Shown one piece after another: positions 52,117 to 61,368 of a stretch of 64,000 nucleotides of DNA. Under the pieces are notes generated by a model. The model saw nothing but the letters and a program-made list of their open reading frames with translations. It made no database searches and was not told the origin of the DNA. Positions within the stretch are counted from its first letter, which is position 1. Each line of letters opens with the position of its first letter. A program made the position numbers and the translations under genes. Origin of the DNA: Amycolatopsis sacchari (GTDB lineage: Bacteria > Actinomycetota > Actinomycetes > Mycobacteriales > Pseudonocardiaceae); assembly GCF_900114035.1 (NCBI RefSeq), contig NZ_FORP01000014.1, forward strand, positions 62,001-126,000, written 5' to 3'.

Positions 52117-52449
52117 ATGACCGAGGACGATCCGCATGTCCACGTGGAGCGCAAGGTGGTCGAGGCCGGCGCCGCCTTCCGCGGCGCGGTGGGATCGCTG
52201 CTGGGCGTGGTGCCCGACGCCCCGGCCGTGGTGACCACGGGTTGCGGGCTCCAGGTGCCGTACGCGAACACCTCGACCCGGCCCGAGAGCGTCACCTGCC
52301 TGCCGTGCCGCGAGCACGCCCGGCGGGAGCACCTGCGCTTCGCCGAGCAGGTCGAGAACCTCAGCCGGATGCCGGGCGCGGCGATCACGCGGGAGCAGGC
52401 GGCCGAGGCTGTCGCGAAGCACCGCGGCCTCGCCGACCGCTTCGCTTAA
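52117..52449 (+). CDS. Small conserved CxxC-containing protein
   Basis: A 110-residue protein from ATG 52117, with GGAGG six bases upstream. A CLPC motif and a further Cys (TTGCGL) suggest a small zinc or redox site; the C-terminal half is helical (REQAAEAVAKHRGLADRF). Function unknown. It overlaps the convergent lysR gene by 4 bp. Confidence 0.7.
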   Translation: MTEDDPHVHVERKVVEAGAAFRGAVGSLLGVVPDAPAVVTTGCGLQVPYANTSTRPESVTCLPCREHARREHLRFAEQVENLSRMPGAAITREQAAEAVAKHRGLADRFA

Positions 52450-53297
52450 ACCGCCGCGCCTTCGGCGAGGGCGGCGGCTGCGCGGACGAGGGCGGCGACC
52501 TCCTGCGAGCGGCTGCTGGCCGGCCACGCGATCACCGTGGTGATGTGCGGTGCGTCGACGACGGGCACCGCGACGTGTTCCGGCCACTGCCAGGCGCGGC
52601 TGGAGGCCGGGATGACCAGCAGCGTCTTGCCGAGCGCCACGAGCTGGGCGAGCTGCGACTGCGTGTGCACCTCCGGGCCGGGGCCCTCCGGGTACGTCCC
52701 GTCGAGCCGGGGCCAGCGGGCGATCGGCAGGTCCGGCACGTGGCTCACCTCCGCCATCGTGAGCTGCTCGCGCGACGCCAGCGGGTGCGCCGCGGGGAGG
52801 ATCGCGACCTGGCCCTCCGTGTGGAGGTCCTCGGTGTCGAACCCGGCGAGGTCGTCGACCGGGCGGTGCATGATCGCCACGTCGGCGTGCCCGTCACGCA
52901 GCAGCCCCGCCTGCTCGCCGACCTCGCACAGCAGGACCTCGACCGGGACCGGCGCCGCGTCGAGGAGCCGTTGCAGGAGCTCGTGCGAGGCCCCGGCCTT
53001 CGTCACGAGCACCAGCGGCCGTTTCCCGTCCGCGGCCCGGCGTGTCCGGCGCACCACGGCTTCGACGGCCGCGAGCGCCGCCCTGGCTTCGCGCAACATC
53101 ACCTCGCCCGCCGCGGTGAGCGAGGCACCGCGGCGGTCCCGGTCGAAGAGCCGGACACCGAGCCGCTGCTCCAGCTGGCGGATCGCCCGCGAGAGCGGCG
53201 GTTGCGCGATCCCGAGCCGGACGGCGGCGCGGCCGAAGTGCAGTTCCTCGGCGACAGCCACGAAGTACCGCAGCTCGCGGGTTTCGAGATCGTCCAC
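52446..53297 (-). CDS. LysR-family transcriptional regulator
   Basis: A 283-residue regulator with the LysR winged helix (ELRYFVAVAEELHFGRAAVRLGIAQPPLSRAIRQLEQ in two parts) and a type 2 periplasmic-binding-like effector domain (about 90-280). GTG 53297 is the start. It overlaps the small CxxC gene convergently, and no divergent target gene is adjacent, the next gene being on the same strand 34 bp upstream. Confidence 0.88.
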   Translation of the reverse strand: MDDLETRELRYFVAVAEELHFGRAAVRLGIAQPPLSRAIRQLEQRLGVRLFDRDRRGASLTAAGEVMLREARAALAAVEAVVRRTRRAADGKRPLVLVTKAGASHELLQRLLDAAPVPVEVLLCEVGEQAGLLRDGHADVAIMHRPVDDLAGFDTEDLHTEGQVAILPAAHPLASREQLTMAEVSHVPDLPIARWPRLDGTYPEGPGPEVHTQSQLAQLVALGKTLLVIPASSRAWQWPEHVAVPVVDAPHITTVIAWPASSRSQEVAALVRAAAALAEGAAV

Positions 53298-53331
53298 CCC
53301 GCCGAGGATACCGCCTGATACCTGCCGAGTA

Positions 53332-54021
53332 TCAGTGTCGCGTGATGGTGAAGTCCGTGCCGTCGGAGGCGATGACGCCCGGCGTCCAGGTGTACGTGCC
53401 GCGGTCGTCGGCGTCCAAAGCGGACGGTGACGTCGACGCCAGGTTGGTGCCGTTGAACTTCACGCCGGTGAAGGTCACCCCGCCGTTGATCGTCGGGTAC
53501 GAGTCCGTCGGCGACTCGATGATGGCCTCCGCCGAAGAATGCCTCGACGTCAACGACTTCGTGACCGTCTTCGTCCAGCCCTTCGTGGTGTCGCTGATCG
53601 ACAGCTGGTAGGTGTTCGTGCCGGTGCGGGTGACCGTCGCGCTGATGTGGTCGCCCGCGCTCACCGTGTTGCTGTAGTACACGGGCGCGGCCGGGTACAT
53701 CTCGTACCACGCCTGGTACACGGGCCTGCCGCTGGAGCAGTCCGTCGCGACCCCGGTCTGCTCCACAGTGGACGAACCGTCGCCGTCGATGCCGACCCAC
53801 GGGGCGAACAGGTCGTTGCGGGAGTTGCACGTCACCGACGGCTCTGTCCAGCTCGCCGTCGCCGTGGTGAAGCTGCCGAAACTCACGTAACCGCCCCAGT
53901 TCCCGCCCGCGAAGCTGTGGGCGCCGAACACGGGGGCCGCCGCCGCCGGACCCGCGAAGGCGGTGACGGCGACGGCGGCGGTGGCGAGCAGGGTTGCGCT
54001 GCGGGCGGGCCTGGGGAGCAT
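53332..54021 (-). CDS. Secreted G1-family (eqolisin-type) glutamic peptidase-like protein
   Basis: A 229-residue secreted protein with a signal peptide at about 1-28 (TAFAGPAAAA). The mature part matches the peptidase G1 beta-sandwich: FAGGNWGGYV, WVGIDGDGSSTVEQTGV (catalytic Gln) and AEAIIESPTDSYP (catalytic Glu). Both catalytic residues are present. Eqolisins are known mostly from fungi, with bacterial members. ATG 54021 has AAAGGAA six bases upstream. Confidence 0.82.
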   Translation of the reverse strand: MLPRPARSATLLATAAVAVTAFAGPAAAAPVFGAHSFAGGNWGGYVSFGSFTTATASWTEPSVTCNSRNDLFAPWVGIDGDGSSTVEQTGVATDCSSGRPVYQAWYEMYPAAPVYYSNTVSAGDHISATVTRTGTNTYQLSISDTTKGWTKTVTKSLTSRHSSAEAIIESPTDSYPTINGGVTFTGVKFNGTNLASTSPSALDADDRGTYTWTPGVIASDGTDFTITRH

Positions 54022-54146
54022 GGCGGATTCCTTTGCCTGGCGGGGACGAAAGCCGGTCACCGAGCATTATCGAATCGGGAAATCCGCCGCCGACAGCTAC
54101 TTTAGGCGCAAAATCGCAGCTCAAGCCGGGGTCAAGGAACGGTAAA

Positions 54147-55199
54147 TCACCCCAGCTGCGCCTTGGCCGCGTCGGCGAACGCCGTCGTGTAGGTCTTCGA
54201 CAGGTCGATGCGGTCCTTGTGGTTCTTGACGTTCTTCGAGAAGCTTTCCAGCACCTGCAAGGCGTTCTGCGCCCCGGCGGGGTCCATCCGCCCGTCGGCG
54301 TTGAACATCCCGATGCTGTCCCTGATCGACTTCACGTACAACGCCGGGTCCCCGCCCGCGAACGACGCCGGCATCTTCGCGGCGATCTCCTCCGGCGAGT
54401 GCGTGTCGATCCACCGCAGGGTGGACACGAACGCGTTCGCCAGCTTCTGCACGACGGCCGGGTAGCGCTGCACGATCTCGCAGTTCATGTACAGCGACGT
54501 CGCCGGGTACAGCCCGCCGAGCGCCGCCCGCGTGCCCTCCTCGGTGCGCAGGTCGTAGATTACCTTGCCCTGCCCGGTGTTCACGAGCTGGGCGATGGTC
54601 GGGTCGGTCGTCATGCCCGCGTCGATCCCGCCGTTGTTCAGCGCGGCGATGAACGTCTGCCCGGCACCGACCTTCACCGGCGTGTAGTCCTGCGCGGTCA
54701 CGCTGGCCTTGCCCGCCAGCGCCTTCGTGAGGAAGTCCGTGGACGAGCCGAGCGACGTGATGCCGAGCTTGCGGCCGCGGAAGTCGCCCGCGTCCCGGAT
54801 CTGGTCCGCCTTGGCCGTGCTGACCACCTCGGCCTCGCCGGGGATGTTGGCCATCTGCACGACGCTCGTGATGCACTGCTCCTTGGCCTGCAGGTCGATC
54901 GTGTGGTCGTAGAACCCGACCACCCCCTGCACGTCGCCCGCGAGCAGCGCGGTCTCGGCGTTCGCGCCGGACGGCTGGTTCAGCAGCTCCACGTCCACGC
55001 CCTGCGCGGCGAACCCGCCGAGCTGCTGGGTGAGCATCGCGGGCAGGTAGATGACCTTCTCGATGCCGCCGACCATGATCCGGATCTTCGGCGTGCCGTC
55101 CGCGCCGGTGCTCAGCGTGCGGGAGTCCCGGCACGCGGTCGCCCCGGCGAGGACCAGCACCAGTGCGAGCACGATCCCGGTGATGCGCTTGAACCCCAT
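54147..55199 (-). CDS. ABC transporter substrate-binding lipoprotein, SsuA/TauA/NMT1-like
   Basis: A 350-residue lipoprotein with a lipobox (LAGATAC, Cys23) and an NMT1/SsuA-type periplasmic-binding fold (GGIEKVIYLPAMLTQQLGG, GVVGFYDHTIDL, LGITSLGSSTDFL). It binds an unknown substrate, possibly a sulfonate, nitrogen compound or pyrimidine precursor. It is the last gene of an ATPase-permease-binding protein operon, 1 bp after the permease stop. Confidence 0.9.
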   Translation of the reverse strand: MGFKRITGIVLALVLVLAGATACRDSRTLSTGADGTPKIRIMVGGIEKVIYLPAMLTQQLGGFAAQGVDVELLNQPSGANAETALLAGDVQGVVGFYDHTIDLQAKEQCITSVVQMANIPGEAEVVSTAKADQIRDAGDFRGRKLGITSLGSSTDFLTKALAGKASVTAQDYTPVKVGAGQTFIAALNNGGIDAGMTTDPTIAQLVNTGQGKVIYDLRTEEGTRAALGGLYPATSLYMNCEIVQRYPAVVQKLANAFVSTLRWIDTHSPEEIAAKMPASFAGGDPALYVKSIRDSIGMFNADGRMDPAGAQNALQVLESFSKNVKNHKDRIDLSKTYTTAFADAAKAQLG

Positions 55200-55200
55200 G

Positions 55201-56085
55201 TCAGATCCCGCTCGCCGCCGTGCCGCCGGGCGCCGGGCGCCAGCGCAGCAACCGGTTCTCCAGCCGGGAGATCACGAACTCGGCCAGCAGCGCCACCACG
55301 GTGATGATGATCATCCCCGCGTAGATGCCCGCCGAGTCGAACGTGCCCTGTGCGTTGGAGATCAGGAAGCCGAGCCCGGCCTGCGCGCCGGTGTACTCGC
55401 CGACGACAGCGCCGATCAACGCGAAGCCGAGCGCGGTGTGCAGCGACGACAGGATCCAGGAGGTCGCGCTGGGCAACACGATCGACGTGAGCACCTGCGT
55501 CCTGCTGGCGCCGAGGATCCGCGCGTTGTCGATGACGTTGCGGTCCACCTCGCGGGCGCCGGTGAAGGCGTTGAAGAACACCGCGAAGAACACGAGCACG
55601 AACGCCGTCGCGACCTTCGACGACAGCCCGATGCCGAACCAGATGAAGAACAACGCCGCGAGCACGATGCGGGGCAGCGCGTTGGCCGCCTTGACGAACG
55701 GCGCCAGCACGTCGGCGAGGTAGCGGCTGCGGCCCAGCAGGACGCCGATCAGCACGCCGGCCAGCACACCCAGCACGAGGCCGAGCAGCGCTTCCTCGAC
55801 GGTGACCCAGATCTGGTACCAGATCGGGCCGAAGTCGGTGCCCTCGGTGAACCACTCGCCGAGCCGCTGCGCGATCTTCGACGGCTTCGAGTAGAAGAAC
55901 GGGTCGATCCAGTAGGTGGCGGTCAGCTCCCAGGCGCCGAGCCACACCACGACGATCGCCAGGCGCAGCAGCCACGTGTTCCGCTTGCGCCGCAGGTGCG
56001 CCCTGCGTTCGCGGGCGACGATGTCCTCTTCGGACTCCAGCACCGGGGCCGGTGCGGTGAGCACGTCAGGCGACACGGGAAGCAC
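55201..56085 (-). CDS. ABC transporter permease, SsuC-like
   Basis: A 294-residue permease with six helices and the BPD_transp_1 EAA motif (EVDRNVIDNARILGASRTQV). The N-terminal 40 residues are cytoplasmic and acidic to basic. GTG 56085 overlaps the ATPase gene by 20 bp; GTG 56076 is an alternative. It forms the channel of the importer with the neighbouring ATPase and binding protein. Confidence 0.91.
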   Translation of the reverse strand: MLPVSPDVLTAPAPVLESEEDIVARERRAHLRRKRNTWLLRLAIVVVWLGAWELTATYWIDPFFYSKPSKIAQRLGEWFTEGTDFGPIWYQIWVTVEEALLGLVLGVLAGVLIGVLLGRSRYLADVLAPFVKAANALPRIVLAALFFIWFGIGLSSKVATAFVLVFFAVFFNAFTGAREVDRNVIDNARILGASRTQVLTSIVLPSATSWILSSLHTALGFALIGAVVGEYTGAQAGLGFLISNAQGTFDSAGIYAGMIIITVVALLAEFVISRLENRLLRWRPAPGGTAASGI

Positions 56086-56872
56086 CCCTTTCGCGGGCCT
56101 TGTCCACCTCGGTGCGCAGCGATTCCCACACCTCGCGGTAGATCTTCAGGAAGTCCTCGGTGAGCCGCAGCTCCTCCACCTCGCGCGGGCGCGGCAGCGG
56201 CACGTCGAACACGGCCTTGACCGTGGCGGGACTGGCGGTCATCACGACGACCTTGTCGGCCAGCGCGATGGCCTCTTCGAGGTCGTGCGTCACGAAGATG
56301 ACCGCGGCGTCGGTGCCCTGCCACAGGCGCAGCAGCTCGTCCTGCATCAGCGCGCGGGTCTGCACGTCCAGCGCGGAGAACGGCTCGTCCATCAGCAGGA
56401 TCCGGGGCTGGGTCACGAGCGTCTGGGCGAGCGCGACGCGCTTGCGCATACCGCCGGAAAGCTGGTGCGGGTAGTACTTCTCGAACCCGGCGAGGCCGAC
56501 CCGCTCGATCCAGTCGGCGGCCTGCCTGCGGGCTTCGGCCTTGCTCGCGCCGCGGTAGCGGGGACCGGAGACGACGTTGTCCAGCACCGAACGCCACGGC
56601 ATCACCGCGTCGTTCTGGAACATGTAGCCGACACCGTCCGGAATGGACCGGACCGGCTCGCCGTGCACGCGCACCTCACCGGCGGAGGCGGGCTGCAGGC
56701 CGGAGACCAGCGACAACGTCGTGGACTTGCCGCAGCCCGTCGGGCCGACGACGGCGACGAACTCGCCGGCGGAGACGGTGAGGGACAGGTCGCGGACCGC
56801 GGTGTGCACCGAACCGTTCCCGCTCGGGAACCTCTTGGTGGCACTGATCAGTTCGATCAGGGGAGGGGCCAT
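56066..56872 (-). CDS. ABC transporter ATPase, SsuB/TauB-like
   Basis: A 268-residue ATPase with Walker A GPTGCGKST, Q-loop FQNDAVMPW, signature LSGGMRKRV, Walker B ILLMDEPFSALD and switch His in FVTHDLEEA. First gene of the importer operon, starting at ATG 56872. It is divergent from a CitA/DcuS-type kinase gene across 156 bp, so the two-component pair probably controls this transporter. That link is inference from position. Confidence 0.92.
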   Translation of the reverse strand: MAPPLIELISATKRFPSGNGSVHTAVRDLSLTVSAGEFVAVVGPTGCGKSTTLSLVSGLQPASAGEVRVHGEPVRSIPDGVGYMFQNDAVMPWRSVLDNVVSGPRYRGASKAEARRQAADWIERVGLAGFEKYYPHQLSGGMRKRVALAQTLVTQPRILLMDEPFSALDVQTRALMQDELLRLWQGTDAAVIFVTHDLEEAIALADKVVVMTASPATVKAVFDVPLPRPREVEELRLTEDFLKIYREVWESLRTEVDKARERGASRVA

Positions 56873-57028
56873 CGGGTGACTCCTTCGTCACAGGCGCTCG
56901 TTTCCCGCTGACCGTAGGAGTGCGTGAAGGCGACGTGAAGCTTGTTGACGTTCTGCGTGCGCACTGTGCGTTGTCCACGTTTTGCTCATTTAGCGCGAGC
57001 GCTTGACCAGCGCGTATCGTCTCGGAGC

Positions 57029-58624
57029 ATGCTGGACTTCCGCCGGATGCGGTTCTCGCGCCAGATCCTGATCCTGCAGATCGGCGTCGTCGTGCTGCTG
57101 CTGGTGATCGGGTTCCTGCTGGTGGGCTGGCTGCTGTGGAGCACGCTGCGCGACCAGTACGGCGAGCGGGCGCTGGGCATCGCGCGCTCGGTCGCGGTGG
57201 ACCCCGTGGTGGTCGCGGACGTCGCCGCGAAGGAGCCCGCCGGTGACCTCCAGGAACGCGTGCGGGCGGTGACGCAGCGGACCGGCGCGTTGTTCGTCGT
57301 GATCACCGACGACCGGGGCATCCGGCTCGCCCACCCCGATCCGGCGCAGATCGGCAAGGAGGTGAGCACCCCGGCCGACGAGGCGCTGGCCGGGCGTGAC
57401 GTGGTCAGCGCGGTGCAGGAGGGCACGCTGGGCCTGTCGGTGCGGAGCAAGACGCCGGTGCGCGACGGGGAACGGGTGGTCGGCGAGGTCAGCGTCGGTT
57501 ACCAGATCGGTGCGCCGGTCGGGGAACTGGTGCGGTTGCTGTTGATCAGCCTGGCGTTCGCCGCGGGCGCGCTCGCGCTCGGCGTGGGCGCGTCGGCGTT
57601 GTTGACCCGTCGGCTGAACCGGCTCACGCACGGGCTGGAACCCCGTGAGCTGACGGAGTTGTTGTACGAGCGGGAGGCGGTGTTGCACGGCATCGGCGAA
57701 GGCATGCTCGCCGTGGACGCGCGGGGCCGCGTCTCCGCCCGGAACGACGAGGCCGAGCGGCTGCTGGGCAAGCCGTTGCCGGTAGGGGCACCGGTGTCCG
57801 AATTGGACTTGTCGCCGCGGCTGGGCAAGGCGGTGGCGGAACGGCAGCCGGTCGACAACCTGCTCGCGGTGGCGGGAAACCGGGTGCTGGTGGTGAACTC
57901 CCGCGCGGTGCGGCGGGACGACCGCGACCTCGGAACGGTGCTGACCCTGCGCGACCGGACCGATCTCGATGCGCTGACGAGAGAACTCGACGCCGTCCGG
58001 TCCCTTTCGGACGGTCTGCGGGCGCAGCGGCACGAGTTCAGCAACCGCCTGCACACGCTTTCCGGGTTGCTCCAGCTGGGGCACAACGGCGAGGCGATCG
58101 AGTACCTGCAAACGCTTACCGAGACCTCCATCGCGAGCCCGGAGGCGCTGGGCGACAGCGTGACCGACCCGTACCTCCAGGCGATACTGGCCAGCAAGAT
58201 CGAGCAGGCGCAGGAAAAGGGCGTCACCGTCCGGCTTTCCGACGACTCGTGGGTCCGCACGGCGGTGACCGACCCGATCGCCGTGAACACCGTCGTCGGC
58301 AACCTGATCGACAACGCGGTGCACGCGGCTCGCATGGGCCCGCGCCGTCCGGCCACGGTCGAGGTCGCGTTGCTGGCGGAAGGGAGGACGTTGCACGTGT
58401 CCGTAGTGGACAGTGGTGCGGGGGTCGCGCCGGAGGTGCGGGAGCGGTTGTTCGACGAAGGTGTGACGACGAAGATCGCGCCGGGACACGGTTTGGGGCT
58501 CGCGCTGGCCCGCCAGGCGGCCCGCGCGCGGGGCGGGGACGTGTGGCTCGCGGATGCCGGCGGGGCCGACGCGGGCGCGATGTTCGTGGCCGCGCTGCCG
58601 GACCTGCTGGAGGGCGAGGCATGA
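57029..58624 (+). CDS. CitA/DcuS-type sensor histidine kinase
   Basis: A 531-residue kinase with two membrane helices (about 12-38 and 170-195) flanking an extracellular PAS-like sensor domain (about 40-168, FVVITDDRGIRLAHPDP), then a cytoplasmic PAS (about 215-300) and the catalytic core (H box RHEFSNRLHTLSGLLQLG, N box NLIDNAVHAA, GHGLGLALARQ). Such kinases sense small carboxylates outside the cell. ATG 57029 is my choice; ATG 57047 is possible. It overlaps its regulator by ATGA. Confidence 0.9.
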   Translation: MLDFRRMRFSRQILILQIGVVVLLLVIGFLLVGWLLWSTLRDQYGERALGIARSVAVDPVVVADVAAKEPAGDLQERVRAVTQRTGALFVVITDDRGIRLAHPDPAQIGKEVSTPADEALAGRDVVSAVQEGTLGLSVRSKTPVRDGERVVGEVSVGYQIGAPVGELVRLLLISLAFAAGALALGVGASALLTRRLNRLTHGLEPRELTELLYEREAVLHGIGEGMLAVDARGRVSARNDEAERLLGKPLPVGAPVSELDLSPRLGKAVAERQPVDNLLAVAGNRVLVVNSRAVRRDDRDLGTVLTLRDRTDLDALTRELDAVRSLSDGLRAQRHEFSNRLHTLSGLLQLGHNGEAIEYLQTLTETSIASPEALGDSVTDPYLQAILASKIEQAQEKGVTVRLSDDSWVRTAVTDPIAVNTVVGNLIDNAVHAARMGPRRPATVEVALLAEGRTLHVSVVDSGAGVAPEVRERLFDEGVTTKIAPGHGLGLALARQAARARGGDVWLADAGGADAGAMFVAALPDLLEGEA

Positions 58625-59277
58625 TCCGCACGCTCATCGTGGACGACGACTTCCGGGTCGCCGCCGTGCACGCGGGGTTCGTCGAGGAGGTGCCGGGTTT
58701 CGCGGTCGCGGGCACGGCGCACACGGCGGCGGAGGCGCGGGCGCGGGTGCGGGAGCTGTCGCCGGACCTGGTGCTGCTGGACGTCTACCTGCCTGACGAG
58801 TCCGGGCTGGCGTTGCTGCCGGAGCTGCGGACGGACACGATCGTCCTGTCCGCGGCGGCGGACACGCGCTCGGTCCGCGCGGCGATCCGGGCCGGGGCGC
58901 TGAACTACCTGATCAAGCCGTTCACCACGCGGCAGTTCGCGGAGCGGCTGAGCGCGTACGCGCGCTACCGGCAGCTGGTGGCCGACGAGCGGAACCTCGG
59001 GCAGGAGGAGGTCGACCGCGCCTTCCGGCTCCTGCACGAACAGGACCGGGCGGGCACGGCGAAAACCCAGTCCAGCGCGACCGCCCGGCTGGTGTCCGAG
59101 CAGCTCCGGCGCGCCGCCCGCCCGCTGTCGGCCGCCGAGGTCGCGTCGGAGCTGGGCGTCGCCCGCGCCACGGCGCAGCGCTACCTGACGGCGCTGGCCG
59201 AGGCGGGGACGGTGGAGATGCGCCTGCGGTACGGCGCGACGGGCCGCCCGGAGCACGAGTACAGCTGGCGGGCGTGA
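58621..59277 (+). CDS. CitB/DcuR-type response regulator
   Basis: A 218-residue regulator with receiver (DDD at 8-10, Asp54 in LLDVYLP, Lys in YLIKPFT) and a C-terminal helix-turn-helix of the CitB/DcuR type (SAAEVASELGVARATAQRYL). ATG 58621 overlaps the kinase stop. Partner of the upstream kinase; the divergent importer is the nearest candidate target. Confidence 0.9.
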   Translation: MIRTLIVDDDFRVAAVHAGFVEEVPGFAVAGTAHTAAEARARVRELSPDLVLLDVYLPDESGLALLPELRTDTIVLSAAADTRSVRAAIRAGALNYLIKPFTTRQFAERLSAYARYRQLVADERNLGQEEVDRAFRLLHEQDRAGTAKTQSSATARLVSEQLRRAARPLSAAEVASELGVARATAQRYLTALAEAGTVEMRLRYGATGRPEHEYSWRA

Positions 59278-59541
59278 ATTATGTTTGAAATGGTCTGCGT
59301 GGCGGTGCGGGTCGGGGCCCCGCACGTCTTCCACCACCCCAATGGGCGCCCTCCGCGCGGCTGAGCTGATTCAAGGCGGCCCCTCGCTCCGGGATCGCCT
59401 CCTCATGACCGCCCACCCGCCAGCCCGCCACCACCCTCAACGGACGCGCTCCGCGCGACTGCCCCATTTCACAACCCGCAGCGGTGCAAGCTGCCTGCGT
59501 GGTGAGGCGGCTCCGCCGCTTCGAAACTCGACCTAGCCCGG

Positions 59542-60375
59542 TCAGGAGTGGATCGAGTACCGCTCCAGCGCCCAGGCGTTGTACTGCTCCTCGCTCGTCG
59601 ACCACCGCATGTGGGCCGCTGCTTCGCTGTCCTCGCCGACGAGGTAGCGGAGCCGCGTACCGGAGTCCGTTGCCGCGGCGACGATCGCGTCGGCGACCTC
59701 GGCCTCGGTGGCCAGCCGGTGCGGGTACTCCGCCTGGTAACCGGCGATGACCTTGTCCACCGCGGCCCGGTACGCGTCCGGGACGGGCAGCGCCAGTGAG
59801 GCTTCAGCGGTGGCCTGGACGAAGTTCGTGTCCCGCACCAGCCCCGGTTCGACCAGCTTGACCACCACGTCGCGGGCCGCCAGTTCGTAGCGCAGTCCTT
59901 CGGTGAGGGCTTCGACGGCGGACTTCGTCGCGGCGTAGACCGACATGAACGGCTCGGGCACGAGACCGGCGGTGGAGGAGACGTTCACGATCCGCCCGCC
60001 GCCCTGGTCGGCGAACCGGGGCAGGGCGGCCTGGATCACCCGCATCGCGCCGAAGACGTTGGTCTCGAACAGCTCACGCACGGTTTCCATCGGCGTGGTC
60101 TCGAACACCGACAACAGCCCGGCGCCCGCGTTGTTGACGACGCAGTCCAGCGTGCCGAACCGCTCCACGGTGGCCGCGACCGCGCTCTCGATGGAATCGG
60201 GGTCGTGCAGGTCCAGCCTGCACGTGAAGAGGTTTTCGGTGTCCTGCTCCGCGTCGGGGCGCCGGGCGGTGGCCGCGACGCGCCAGCCCTGGGCCAGGAA
60301 CGCCGTGACCGCGGCCTTGCCGAAACCGGAGGAACTGCCGGTCACCAGGACCGTTTTCGGTGCTCGCTCAGTCAT
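59542..60375 (-). CDS. Short-chain dehydrogenase/reductase
   Basis: A 277-residue classical SDR with the NAD(P)-binding TGSSSGFGKA at 13-22, NNAGAG at about 87 and the catalytic Ser-Tyr-Lys (VSSTAG, YAATKSA). Substrate unknown. It is divergent from an AraC-family regulator across 71 bp, which likely controls it. The 264 bp before the next upstream gene hold no supportable gene. Confidence 0.9.
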   Translation of the reverse strand: MTERAPKTVLVTGSSSGFGKAAVTAFLAQGWRVAATARRPDAEQDTENLFTCRLDLHDPDSIESAVAATVERFGTLDCVVNNAGAGLLSVFETTPMETVRELFETNVFGAMRVIQAALPRFADQGGGRIVNVSSTAGLVPEPFMSVYAATKSAVEALTEGLRYELAARDVVVKLVEPGLVRDTNFVQATAEASLALPVPDAYRAAVDKVIAGYQAEYPHRLATEAEVADAIVAAATDSGTRLRYLVGEDSEAAAHMRWSTSEEQYNAWALERYSIHS

Positions 60376-60446
60376 GCCTCCAGCTTCCGGCCCAGGGTTC
60401 GGACTGTCTATGATTGAGAGACCGAAAAAGATGAGAGAGCGTCCGG

Positions 60447-61358
60447 ATGACTGATCCCCTGGCCGACCTGATCGGCCTCACGCGCCCGCACGCCGTGCTG
60501 TGGAAGCGGATCGAAGGCGCGGGGCGGTGGGCCATCGGCTTCCCCGCGCACAGCGAGATCGTCTTCGGCACCGTGGTACGCGGCCGCTGCCTGCTCCTCG
60601 AAGGCGGGTCCGCGCTCGAACTCGCCCAGGGTGACTTCCTCCTGCTGGCCGGCTCGGGTCCCTTCGTGTTCGCCAGCGAGCCGGACGCCGCGCCCGTGGA
60701 CGGGGAGCGGCTGCTGGCCGAGGCGCCCGGCAGGCAGGTCGTGCTCGGCTCCGGTGACGGGGAGCCGGTCACGCTGGTGGGCGGCGACTTCCTCGTGGAT
60801 CCGGCGAACGCGGGCATGCTGACCAAGCTGATGCCGGGCCGGGTGCACCTCCGCGACGGGGACCCCGGCACGCGGCGCATCGCCCAGCTGCTCGGCCTGA
60901 TCGGAGACGAGTCCACTTCGGACCGTCCTGGGGGCGCGTACATCCTGCCGCGGCTGGCCGAGGTCCTGCTCGTCGAAGCCGTGCGCAGTTCCGGCTCCTC
61001 GGGCACCCCGCCGGAAGGGCTGCTGCGCGGGCTGGCCGACCCGCCGATCGCGGCCGCGCTGCGTGCCCTGCACGCCGACGTCCGCCGCCCGTGGACGGTG
61101 GCGCAACTGGCGGCCACGGCCCGGTTGTCGCGGTCGGTGTTCGCGGAACGCTTCGCCGAACGCGTCGGCGTCACCCCGATCGAGTACCTCCTCGCCTGGC
61201 GGATGGCGCTGGCCAGGGAAGCCTTGGTCCGCGGGGACCGGACCATCGACGGCATCGCGCACGAACTCGGGTACGGCTCGGCGAGCGCGTTCAGCAACGC
61301 CTTCCGCCGCGTGACCGGCGTGTCGCCGGGCCGGTACGCGAAGACGCGCGGCGCCTAG
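60447..61358 (+). CDS. AraC-family regulator with cupin sensor domain
   Basis: A 303-residue regulator. An N-terminal cupin (about 5-180, AraC_binding-type) is followed by two helix-turn-helix units (about 205-300: WTVAQLAATARLSRSVFAERF and IAHELGYGSASAFSNAFRRVTG). ATG 60447 is the start. The divergent SDR gene is its probable target, a very common pairing. Confidence 0.9.
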   Translation: MTDPLADLIGLTRPHAVLWKRIEGAGRWAIGFPAHSEIVFGTVVRGRCLLLEGGSALELAQGDFLLLAGSGPFVFASEPDAAPVDGERLLAEAPGRQVVLGSGDGEPVTLVGGDFLVDPANAGMLTKLMPGRVHLRDGDPGTRRIAQLLGLIGDESTSDRPGGAYILPRLAEVLLVEAVRSSGSSGTPPEGLLRGLADPPIAAALRALHADVRRPWTVAQLAATARLSRSVFAERFAERVGVTPIEYLLAWRMALAREALVRGDRTIDGIAHELGYGSASAFSNAFRRVTGVSPGRYAKTRGA

Positions 61359-61368
61359 GCGTGGCGGC

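Noticed and set aside
56960-56970. CGCACTGTGCG palindrome in the importer/kinase divergent gap
   Set aside because: Only 5 bp per arm and no second copy; it could be an operator but the evidence is too thin.
59278-59541. Small ORFs between the CitB-type regulator and the SDR gene
   Set aside because: No frame has a ribosome-binding site or a recognisable protein; a short GGCGGCTCCGCC palindrome is too weak to call a terminator.
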